From a virus: 20,002 nucleotides of DNA. This document shows, piece by piece, positions 8,315 to 14,686 of the stretch. Under the pieces are notes generated by a model. The model did no database searches. It had not been told where the DNA came from and saw only the letters and a program-made list of their open reading frames with translations. Numbering within the stretch: the stretch's first letter is position 1; every line of letters starts with the position of its first letter. The DNA is taken from the IMG/VR virus record IMGVR_UViG_3300018080_000708, positions 1 through 20,002 of that record. One strand, given 5' to 3'. The position numbers and the translations under genes were made by a program.

Positions 8315-10251
8315 TGCCGTTTCTCTCTTTCTACGACTTCGTGAAGGGTACAAAATTTCTCTGAAACAGTCGAATCGACCAAACGTTCGCATAGTGCGCA
8401 TTTCCGGCCCTTTGGTTGGTTAATCCCATATTCTTCACCAAGTAAAATCGCTTTTATAGATTCAACATCTTTTATTTCTTCAGAAAGATCCCGCTTAGCC
8501 TGCAATCTTGAAATGATGTGCTCGTCAACTGAATTTTCACAAACTAAATCTATGTAGGTCACCTTATTAGTTTGGCCAATTCTGTGACAGCGATCTTCTG
8601 ACTGCACGCGTTTTTCTAAGGAGTAATCGCTGCTATAATAGACCACCGTGTTACATTGACGGTCATCGGGGCCGAGCAGTGTGAGTCCTATTCCGCCTGT
8701 ACCCGGTTCCCCGATTAACACGTCAATGTTTCCAGAGTTGAAATCTTGAACCGCTTTATCGCGAGCACCTGCGGTGGTTCCTCCGTAGATCGAAGCAACA
8801 CGATACCCTAAACGCTCAAGTTCGCTCTGGATGCCGTTTATATCGTATCGGAATCTCGCCCACACAAGTACCGGACGCTCTTTTCCGACCTCTTCAAGAA
8901 TTTCTATTAACGCCTGCATTTTTCCATTGCCGCCAGGTATCGCCTGTTCCCGCCTTTCGCCCTCAGTGTGTACAACAAATCCGGAACTCACTTGGGCAAG
9001 TCTAAGTAAAAGGGCGATCATTGCCCGGGCCACCATCATAGCAGGCTGATCTTGATCTTCCAAAGTTGCCATGTGAAGGTTTATCAATGAATCATAAATC
9101 TCTCTTTGCTCTTTAGACATTTCCACGAATCGCGTAGAGTACACTTTATCCGGTAAATCAAGGCATTGATCTTTAGTGACAATAAATGAGTAGCGAGCCA
9201 ACCGCTCTTTAAGTTCGTCAAGTCTTTGATACCCAGTTACCTTGGTATAGTTCTTGCCGGCTATTTTCGCGACTCGTAAGTACCGCGATTTAAAGGCATT
9301 GTAGTTTGACATTCCTAAGGTTCCAGGATTTAAGAATTCAGTTTGTGAGAATAAATCCATTATTGAGTTAACCACGGGAGCACCGGATAATACAAATCTT
9401 CTTTTCGCGTGCTCGGCTAGCTCAAGTACGGACTTAGTGCGGCGGGCAGAAGGGTTCTTTATTTTGGTTGACTCATCACACACCATCATGTCAATTCCAA
9501 TTTTTGAAAAGGCCGCGCCCATTGTGTGAACCCTGTCGTACGTTGTGATAAAAACCTTTAACGCAGTCTTAGATCTAATACCCTTTAAAATGTGATCCAT
9601 GCCCTGGGTCTGGGTCCCTATCAAAGATACCCACATTGGGATTTTAGGATCTTTGTGTTTCCTAAACTCTGATTCCCATACCTGGCGTATAGTCTTCGGG
9701 CAGACTATTAAGACCTTATAAGGAGCCACGTTCTTTCCTTCGGCTCGCTGCTCGATCCTAAGTCTCGCCTGCCAAAAGGCTTCGTCCACGATCACCTTAG
9801 TTTTCCCAGTTCCCATTTCCATAAACAGCCCAAAGAACTCTACGTTGTGAATCGCATCCAGTGCGACTGTCTGATGCTTGTATGGGACAGTGATTGATCT
9901 TTCATCTTTTACATAGGAAACTTCCGGGACTTCATCTTCAAAAATGTACTGCCATCTCCGAGTTTCCCTTTTCGTAGCAACCTTATCAGTGAGCTCCGAG
10001 TGCCTCAGGAAAACAGCGGCCTCATCGTCTAAGGAGATTTGATCTTCTTGCCACGTGTTACGGAGATAGGTTACATTAGGTTCTGTGATAGGGACACGCC
10101 ATATGGATCCATACTTTTGATAGTACCGGCGTTCTGGGAACTCCTTGATTTTATCAAGGTGCTCATTGAATATTACCAGAGGTAATCGCGGATCAAGTTT
10201 AATCGATAAGGCTCTATCGTCAAACATTGATATTAAAAGGATTGTGGACAT
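8308..10251 (-). CDS. SNF2-family DNA helicase/translocase
   Basis: A 647-residue ATPase. The N-terminal ~100 residues contain an aromatic RRYYQKYGSIWRVPI segment like the HARP-type accessory domain of SMARCAL1-like proteins. The RecA-like core has Q motif YKHQTVAL, Walker A MGTGKT at 146-151, LIVCPKTI (Ia), DEST at 259-262 and SGAP at 289-292. The second core has IYGGTTAGARDKAV, a GIGLTLLG segment and the RCHRIGQTNKV motif VI, diagnostic of SNF2 proteins. A C-terminal zinc knuckle is formed by C618, C621, C634 and H637. Such phage proteins act in replication or recombination as branch migration or remodelling motors. It is the first gene of the leftward operon, with AAAGGAA about 10 nt upstream of the ATG, behind a structured leader. 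Confidence 0.95.
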   Translation of the reverse strand: MSTILLISMFDDRALSIKLDPRLPLVIFNEHLDKIKEFPERRYYQKYGSIWRVPITEPNVTYLRNTWQEDQISLDDEAAVFLRHSELTDKVATKRETRRWQYIFEDEVPEVSYVKDERSITVPYKHQTVALDAIHNVEFFGLFMEMGTGKTKVIVDEAFWQARLRIEQRAEGKNVAPYKVLIVCPKTIRQVWESEFRKHKDPKIPMWVSLIGTQTQGMDHILKGIRSKTALKVFITTYDRVHTMGAAFSKIGIDMMVCDESTKIKNPSARRTKSVLELAEHAKRRFVLSGAPVVNSIMDLFSQTEFLNPGTLGMSNYNAFKSRYLRVAKIAGKNYTKVTGYQRLDELKERLARYSFIVTKDQCLDLPDKVYSTRFVEMSKEQREIYDSLINLHMATLEDQDQPAMMVARAMIALLLRLAQVSSGFVVHTEGERREQAIPGGNGKMQALIEILEEVGKERPVLVWARFRYDINGIQSELERLGYRVASIYGGTTAGARDKAVQDFNSGNIDVLIGEPGTGGIGLTLLGPDDRQCNTVVYYSSDYSLEKRVQSEDRCHRIGQTNKVTYIDLVCENSVDEHIISRLQAKRDLSEEIKDVESIKAILLGEEYGINQPKGRKCALCERLVDSTVSEKFCTLHEVVEREKRQC

Positions 10252-10388
10252 TCTATTTCTATTCCTTTCCCGGGAAGACTGCTGAATGAACGATTGTTCA
10301 ATCTGCAGGCTACCAGAGCCGCATGGTTAGCGGCGATCCCGCTTTGTTGAATAATTCATTCTTCAAAGCGATGTGCTTGTGTAGCATT
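10252..10388 (-). promoter_or_regulatory. Structured 5' leader RNA of the early operon
   Basis: Between the predicted transcription start (~10388) and the helicase ATG the minus-strand RNA folds compactly. P1 pairs 10381-10385 with 10309-10313 (GCTAC/GTAGC). It encloses P2 (10364-10370 with 10340-10346, seven pairs, a symmetric 2x2 loop, then 10358-10361 with 10349-10352) and P3 (10330-10334 with 10318-10322, GCCGC/GCGGC with a 7-nt loop). P4 (10279-10282/10305-10308, then 10284-10291/10296-10303 with loop 10292-10295) abuts P1 directly. Together this is a three-way junction plus a stacked hairpin just upstream of the ribosome site. No U-tract follows P4, so it is not an obvious terminator; control of translation or mRNA stability is more likely. 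I do not recognise a known riboswitch class. Confidence 0.6.
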
Positions 10389-10394
10389 AGGTGC

Positions 10395-10423
10395 ATTATA
10401 GCATAAAGAAAAACATTTGTAAA
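10395..10423 (-). promoter_or_regulatory. Early leftward sigma70-like promoter
   Basis: On the minus strand -35 TTTACA (10423-10418) and -10 TATAAT (10400-10395) are separated by exactly 17 nt, and TGC directly before the -10 gives an extended -10. Expected start is near 10388, so the RNA would begin just before helix P1 of the leader. It should drive the whole leftward operon. Confidence 0.85.
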
Positions 10424-10463
10424 GCATTAAATTTCGATTCTGAAAATTATTTTTTATGGTGAT

Positions 10464-10475
10464 CCAACACGTTGG
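10464..10475. repeat. Short palindrome, candidate operator
   Basis: CCAAC-AC-GTTGG is a perfect 5+5 dyad about 40 bp upstream of the early promoter -35. Its half CAACACG (10466-10472) recurs inverted as CGTGTTG at 10513-10519. It could bind a dimeric regulator or initiator; there is no direct evidence. Confidence 0.4.
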
Positions 10476-10480
10476 TTATT

Positions 10481-10509
10481 TCGTAGATTTTAACCTAATA
10501 TAAATGATA
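10481..10509 (+). repeat. Direct repeat copy A flanking the large inverted repeat
   Basis: The sequence TCGtaGATTTT-AACCtAATA-t-AA-a-TGATA matches a second copy at 10691-10719 with two 1-base gaps and a few mismatches. The copies are 210 bp apart and bracket the inverted repeat at 10535-10675. They could be initiator sites or remnants of a duplication. Confidence 0.55.
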
Positions 10510-10534
10510 TACCGTGTTGTATTTTCAGAAAAAC

Positions 10535-10675
10535 TGCAAGAACGGCATATGTGTTAAAATAGGTGCACCTCGGCCGGTTTAGCATTTTAAGCCGAAATCG
10601 GGTTTTTGCATCTCCGGCTCTGAGCTCGAGCGGACGGCGAGGTGTACATATTTTAACACGGGGGCCGTTCTTGCA
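10535..10675. repeat. Large imperfect inverted repeat, 38-bp arms
   Basis: The left arm 10535-10572 pairs with 10638-10675: 12 perfect pairs (TGCAAGAACGGC), a 4x4 internal loop, 11 perfect pairs (GTGTTAAAATA), one mismatch, then 10 pairs including one G-T. The 65-nt middle holds smaller dyads such as GCTC...GAGC near 10617-10631. The arms extend weakly outward through GAAAA/TTTTC. Candidate roles: cruciform replication origin, paired protein-binding sites, a structured RNA, or a non-autonomous mobile element. An open frame lying across it (minus strand, 10708 to 10490) has an unnatural composition and I do not accept it as a gene. Confidence 0.85.
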
Positions 10676-10690
10676 AATTTTCGCGTTTTT

Positions 10691-10719
10691 TCGCCGATTT
10701 TTAACCAATAGAATTGATA
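10691..10719 (+). repeat. Direct repeat copy B flanking the large inverted repeat
   Basis: Second copy of the repeat at 10481-10509, on the other side of the inverted repeat, in the same orientation. Confidence 0.55.
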
Positions 10720-10882
10720 AGTCGGAATCCTAAGGAGTAGGAGGTGGAATATAATAATTAGTTCTGGGCCTTTTCTTATCTCTTATCTTATTGTTCTTCT
10801 TAGCTTATACTACTTTTCAAAACGCAAACTTTTTGCCATTTCTTTTTGTTCAAAATTATTTTGTAAAATCGAAATTTAAAGC
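10720..10882. other. AT-rich non-coding stretch, possible unwinding element
   Basis: No plausible gene. It contains one copy of the over-represented octamer (10730-10737), a purine-rich GGAGTAGGAGGTGG run without a usable ORF behind it (GTG gives only five codons), a pyrimidine tract with tandem TCTTATC (about 10774-10787) and very AT-rich DNA up to 10880. This would suit duplex opening next to an origin. A weak plus-strand promoter (TTGCCA 10833-10838, 17 nt, TTATTT) is possible. Confidence 0.4.
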
Positions 10883-10911
10883 TTGCTAACTGTGCGGCTT
10901 TGTGCTATTAT
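10883..10911 (+). promoter_or_regulatory. Rightward promoter of the head-gene operon
   Basis: -35 TTGCTA (10883-10888), 17-nt spacer, -10 TATTAT (10906-10911) preceded by TGC (extended -10). The predicted start near 10918 lies only about 6 nt before the terminase ATG, so transcripts from it would be nearly leaderless. Alternatively the true late promoter lies further upstream. Confidence 0.65.
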
Positions 10912-10923
10912 AAGCTTAGGGCA

Positions 10924-11379
10924 ATGAGAAACCAAGACACACATAAAATTGATAACGATGCTCGTCTAAACATGTTCCGCATGTACGCGACGGGGTCAAC
11001 CATGAAGGAGATCGCTGAGTATTACGACGTCACGGAAACCTCAGTTAGGAACTATAGAAAGAAAGATTCATGGGACGACCGAGTGGAGCGTATCCGCGAG
11101 AAGGCATTTAAGAAGGTTGAGAAAAAGATTGTCCTCGACACGGCCGTGACAACCCAGAACACCTTAGGCATAATTCAAAAATTCAAGGACAAGCTCAACG
11201 AGCGGTTGATGAACATAAAGCCCTCGTCCATTCCAGTAAATCTAATAGGTCAAATCGTGGCGATGAGCGAACACGAGACCGAGTTAATTAATAAGTTAAA
11301 GACAATCGAGGATACGGGCCCAGTTAGCGAACTTAGCGACGCCAAGCTGGCCATGATATTGGGTGATGTAGATGAATAA
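10924..11379 (+). CDS. terS: Terminase small subunit
   Basis: A 151-residue DNA-recognition subunit of the packaging motor. Residues about 18-50 form a helix-turn-helix (MYATGSTMKEIAEYYDVTETS) followed by the YRKKDSWDDR segment common to phage small terminases; helical residues 60-130 would oligomerise. I chose the ATG at 10924 because an upstream in-frame TTG at 10900 falls inside the promoter. It has only a weak AGGG two bases before the ATG, so initiation is unusual. The end overlaps the large-terminase ATG by 8 nt, and the assignment is confirmed by that neighbour. Confidence 0.88.
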   Translation: MRNQDTHKIDNDARLNMFRMYATGSTMKEIAEYYDVTETSVRNYRKKDSWDDRVERIREKAFKKVEKKIVLDTAVTTQNTLGIIQKFKDKLNERLMNIKPSSIPVNLIGQIVAMSEHETELINKLKTIEDTGPVSELSDAKLAMILGDVDE

Positions 11380-12085
11380 ACATCAAGCAGCAATGGAAAT
11401 TGCACGCAGGCATCCAACTGCGTTCGCGGCTACTGTGGATCCTGCCCACTGTCGTGACTACCGACCAGCTTGGTATCACTATCTCCTTGGTGATGATCTA
11501 AAACGAGTCGCTTTGACTGCTGCGGGAATACCCTGTGAAAATCCAATTGATAGATTGATTGTTGTAATGCCTCCTCGACATGGGAAAACCGAGACTGTCA
11601 CGGTCCGCTTTCCTGTATGGGCGATGTCCGAGTTTGGACTCGACATAATGGCACTTACCTATGGAGCGTCCTTAGCGGTTGAGTTTGGAACAAAGGGAAG
11701 GAACGTAGTTGAATCTCCGATGTACCAAAAGTTATATCCGCATCGCCTCAAGTACGGATCCAGTGCGAAAACGGATTGGCGGCTGGACAACTATGCCAGG
11801 TACACTTCAATTTCTTTAAAAGGTTCGGTCACAGGGAAAGGTGCCCCGTTATTAATCCTTGATGATCTTTATAAGAACTCGGAACAAGCTGATTCAGCAG
11901 TGTATCGTGAATGGGTAAAGGATCAGTATTCAGCGGTTGCTTACACTCGCTTGGAACCGCCAGGTTGCATCGTCGCTTGCATGACACATTGGCATAATGA
12001 TGATTGGATCGGATGGCAACTTCGTGAGTTTGAAGATGAGGGTTGGGTCATCCGGCATCTGTGCGCACTTCAGGAGGCGGCGTGA
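11372..12085 (+). CDS. terL: Terminase large subunit, ATPase half (split gene)
   Basis: A 237-residue ATPase domain that powers DNA packaging. Walker A is PPRHGKT at 67-73, Walker B with catalytic acid is LLILDD at 160-165, and a coupling-type motif CMTHWHNDDW lies at 203-212. It ends at TGA 12083-12085, just where terminases usually continue into the linker before the nuclease; the nuclease follows at once in another frame. A normal protein of this family has both domains in about 480-540 residues, and the two frames together would give about 512. See the junction feature for how the halves may be joined or coupled. Confidence 0.93.
   Translation: MNKHQAAMEIARRHPTAFAATVDPAHCRDYRPAWYHYLLGDDLKRVALTAAGIPCENPIDRLIVVMPPRHGKTETVTVRFPVWAMSEFGLDIMALTYGASLAVEFGTKGRNVVESPMYQKLYPHRLKYGSSAKTDWRLDNYARYTSISLKGSVTGKGAPLLILDDLYKNSEQADSAVYREWVKDQYSAVAYTRLEPPGCIVACMTHWHNDDWIGWQLREFEDEGWVIRHLCALQEAA
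12072..12085 (+). promoter_or_regulatory. Ribosome site and GTGA stop/start at the terL split
   Basis: AGGAGG at 12072-12077 stands 4 nt before GTG 12082-12084, which overlaps TGA 12083-12085 of the ATPase frame. The layout fits reinitiation of a separate nuclease protein, or an SD-stimulated -1 frameshift that would join the halves. There is no classical X-XXY-YYZ slippery heptamer here. A single-base sequencing or assembly error is the third possibility. Confidence 0.6.
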
Positions 12086-12906
12086 CACTTCAACTAAAAT
12101 ACAGGGCGGATGGATTCTACGCACCCTTCGTGGAAGATTACGAGGACGTGCGGCCCTATCCGGCTTTGTGGCCACAGCGATTCAATGAAGAACAGCTGAG
12201 AAAAATTCGACGTGGTGTTGGACCAAGAACTTGGGATGGTCTATATCAAGGAAGGCCCTCGGGAAAAGGATCCAAAATGTTTCCCATGGAATGGTGGGAA
12301 TATTATGATCAAATTGAAATCGAGGAAGTCGGCTCTACGCCCGAAGCTCTCCGATTCAAGGAAATAGGACTTTCCTGGGACACCGCATTTGAAAAAGGGG
12401 AAGCTAATGACTACAGTGTATGCTCAATTGTGGGATTTACAGGATACTATTGGTATCTTCTCAATGTTGTCCGCGGCCGGTATAATTTCCCAGAACTAAA
12501 AGCACGATCGAAGGATCTATATGAATTTTGGAAAAATTGGGCAACCATACGAGATGGAAAACTGGCGAGCCATAGAGTTTCTCACGAAACAAAAGTGAAG
12601 GTTCTTATCGAGAAAAAATCTAGTGGACATTCCCTAATCCAAGAGTTGCGGTTAATCTTTGGGAAAAATATCATAGCCTATACCCCAAAAGGATCGAAAG
12701 AGGTTCGAGCCGCAAGTACACAAGGAATACTTGAAGCGGGCCGAGTTAAACTTCCGATGAGTGCCGCATGGGTTCCGACCTTCACAAATGAGTTTGATGA
12801 ATTCCCGAACGGAGCGCACGACGATCAAGTTGACTCCTTAGTACAATATCTAAGATGGACTCGTCGAGGTGGAAAAGCCGCGATTGGTTCTGGAGCTGGA
12901 GGATAA
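12082..12906 (+). CDS. terL: Terminase large subunit, nuclease half (split gene)
   Basis: A 274-residue RNase H-like nuclease that cuts concatemeric DNA. Near the start, ALWPQRFNEEQLRKIRRGVGPRTWDGLYQGRP is the usual linker between ATPase and nuclease. Catalytic acids fit D100 (SWDTAFEKG), E177 (VLIEKKSSG) and the HDDQVDSL cluster at 246-253. I take GTG 12082 as start, with AGGAGG 4 nt upstream; TTG 12043 is possible but lies wholly within the ATPase frame and has no ribosome site. It is intact and conserved throughout, so it is not decaying, which favours a functional split or a frameshift over a pseudogene. Confidence 0.88.
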   Translation: MTLQLKYRADGFYAPFVEDYEDVRPYPALWPQRFNEEQLRKIRRGVGPRTWDGLYQGRPSGKGSKMFPMEWWEYYDQIEIEEVGSTPEALRFKEIGLSWDTAFEKGEANDYSVCSIVGFTGYYWYLLNVVRGRYNFPELKARSKDLYEFWKNWATIRDGKLASHRVSHETKVKVLIEKKSSGHSLIQELRLIFGKNIIAYTPKGSKEVRAASTQGILEAGRVKLPMSAAWVPTFTNEFDEFPNGAHDDQVDSLVQYLRWTRRGGKAAIGSGAGG

Positions 12907-12909
12907 AAT

Positions 12910-14418
12910 ATGGGAGATAAAACTCCATTTGCTGTAGGGACCGATAGATTAGAGGTTGTTAGGTGGGCTGATTTCCAGAAACATGCAATGAAGGAAAGCG
13001 GCACAGAATCCGGCTCCCGCAGCATGAAGAATGATTCCTTCGCTGAGGTCTATTCCACTTACGAATTGGTTCAACCTCCACGTGATTTAACTACGTTAAC
13101 AAGTTTGATTGAGATCAATACGTGGCATATGCGAGCTGTGAAAACTCGAGCGGCTGACACTGTTGGTTTGGGATGGGGATTAAGAGCAAAGAAAGAAAGT
13201 GCCAGCGAAGTTGATAAGGAGCGAGCGGAACAATTCCTTAAGTCGCGATCCTTCGTCAACTTCAAACCCGAAGGTCTCGATCGAATGCTACGGATGGTCC
13301 AGCAAGATTTAATTTCAAATGGGAATGGGGCTCTTGAGTTTGTCTATGAAGATTACCTTGAGGACAATGAACTCGATTCTTTAAACTATATTCCGTCACA
13401 CACAATCCGGGCCCACAAGGACATGAATAAGTACTGCCAAATAAGGGCCAACAAAAAAGTGTGGTACAAAAAGCCCGGGTACATGTATGATGTGGATTAC
13501 CGAGATGGGACTGAGCACCCACTCGGATCGCTGGAAGCCGCATATAGAGCTAGCATCCTGCTTTTCATAAATGAGCCAACTTTCAGGTCCTCTTATTATG
13601 GATTACCGGATATCATTCCAGCACTCGGCGCAATCTATTCCATGATATCAATTCGGAATTACAACAACTCATTTTTTGAGAATCATGGGGTACCAGAGTA
13701 TGCTATCTATATTACTGGCGATTATGACCTTGGTGATGTTGACCCTGATAGCGGAGAGTATCAAATCATAACAACGATCAAGGATCACCTCGCACTATTA
13801 GCGGCTAACCCGCATTCTCCTTTGATCCTTGCGCTGCCATCTCAATCACCGGAAGGGAAAGTTGACATTGAGTTCAAACCGCTTTCGGTTGAAGTGAAAG
13901 ATGGATCTTTCTCAATTACAAACAAAGATGACCGCGATGAGATTCTATCTGCTCATGGAATTCCACTGTATAGATTAGGAATCGTGGAAACGGGCTCACT
14001 GGGCGGCTCAACGGCTGAGGAATCTACTGACATTTACAAACAATCAGTAATTGCCCCAGATAAAAACCGGATGGAGACTATTGTTAATCTAATGGTCCTA
14101 ATCCAAGGGTTGAAAATAGAGGGCTGGGATTTTTATCTCGAAGAGATTGATACATCAGATGAGGATCAGGAATTAAAGGTCGGAGAATTCCTATGGACCA
14201 AGGGTGGGATAACTCCTAATGAATTGAGAGTTATATTTGGTGGAAGGTTTAACTTGGAGGCTGTTGAAGGAGTCCTTGGAATGGATTACCATTACGTGAA
14301 TAATGTTCCTCTAGAATCCGGACCAGTAATGCAGGACGAAGTTATAGAAGCTGTAAAAGATTTCCACGGAGAACTACTCGGCATGGCAAGGAAGGAAAGA
14401 CATGATAGACTTATTTAA
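12910..14418 (+). CDS. Portal protein (PBSX/HK97-type)
   Basis: A 502-residue portal, the dodecameric channel at the capsid vertex through which DNA enters and to which the terminase docks. It follows the PBSX-type pattern: an N-terminal YELVQPPRDLTTLTSLIEIN segment, KTRAADTVGLGW, then a long middle with LLFINEPTFRSSYYGLPDI and a GVPEYAIYITG segment, and the C-terminal ILSAHGIPLYRLG and GGSTAEESTDIYKQSVI. Length and position directly after the terminase are typical. GGAGG stands shortly before the ATG, 4 bases after the terminase stop. Confidence 0.93.
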   Translation: MGDKTPFAVGTDRLEVVRWADFQKHAMKESGTESGSRSMKNDSFAEVYSTYELVQPPRDLTTLTSLIEINTWHMRAVKTRAADTVGLGWGLRAKKESASEVDKERAEQFLKSRSFVNFKPEGLDRMLRMVQQDLISNGNGALEFVYEDYLEDNELDSLNYIPSHTIRAHKDMNKYCQIRANKKVWYKKPGYMYDVDYRDGTEHPLGSLEAAYRASILLFINEPTFRSSYYGLPDIIPALGAIYSMISIRNYNNSFFENHGVPEYAIYITGDYDLGDVDPDSGEYQIITTIKDHLALLAANPHSPLILALPSQSPEGKVDIEFKPLSVEVKDGSFSITNKDDRDEILSAHGIPLYRLGIVETGSLGGSTAEESTDIYKQSVIAPDKNRMETIVNLMVLIQGLKIEGWDFYLEEIDTSDEDQELKVGEFLWTKGGITPNELRVIFGGRFNLEAVEGVLGMDYHYVNNVPLESGPVMQDEVIEAVKDFHGELLGMARKERHDRLI

Positions 14419-14686
14419 TTGGATAGGAGAAGATCCTGAAAAAGCGATGATCGTATTTACAACGATAGTAGCAATGCTGCTATATGTGATTAAAGCCATC
14501 GCCAATATAAACAAGGTGATGAGCGATGTAATTGAGGAACGTGAACCACCTGGAACAAAAACTTTTAAGAAACCGATCAAGTCGGCTATCCAAGCGGCTG
14601 AGCTCGTTTCAAAAGATCCACTCACTAGGTTATTTTTCAAACGCATGGCTAAAAAGGCCAAGCAGAGGTTCGATGTAAAGAAATAA
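14402..14686 (+). CDS. Small protein with one membrane segment
   Basis: A 94-residue protein. Residues about 15-37 (AMIVFTTIVAMLLYVIKAIANI) form a likely transmembrane helix; the rest is basic (KRMAKKAKQRFDVKK). I do not recognise it. GGAAGGAAAG precedes the ATG, and it overlaps the portal end by 17 nt, so it is read with the head genes. A membrane protein between portal and minor head genes is uncommon. Confidence 0.75.
   Translation: MIDLFNWIGEDPEKAMIVFTTIVAMLLYVIKAIANINKVMSDVIEEREPPGTKTFKKPIKSAIQAAELVSKDPLTRLFFKRMAKKAKQRFDVKK

Noticed and set aside
10490-10708. 72-codon open frame on the minus strand across the central inverted repeat
   Set aside because: It is made of the two complementary arms and AT-rich flanks, has no ribosome site, and its peptide looks like translated repeat sequence.
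10738-10760. Mini-ORF behind GGAGG (GTG plus four codons) as a leader peptide
   Set aside because: Only five codons, inside an AT-rich non-coding area, no attenuator-like hairpin after it.
10252-10923. tRNA gene or CRISPR array in the central region
   Set aside because: No cloverleaf with a T-arm signature and no regularly spaced repeats; the repeats present are two direct copies and one inverted pair.
12043-12081. TTG start for the nuclease half of the terminase
   Set aside because: It lies wholly within the ATPase frame, without a ribosome site; GTG at 12082 has AGGAGG and overlaps the stop.
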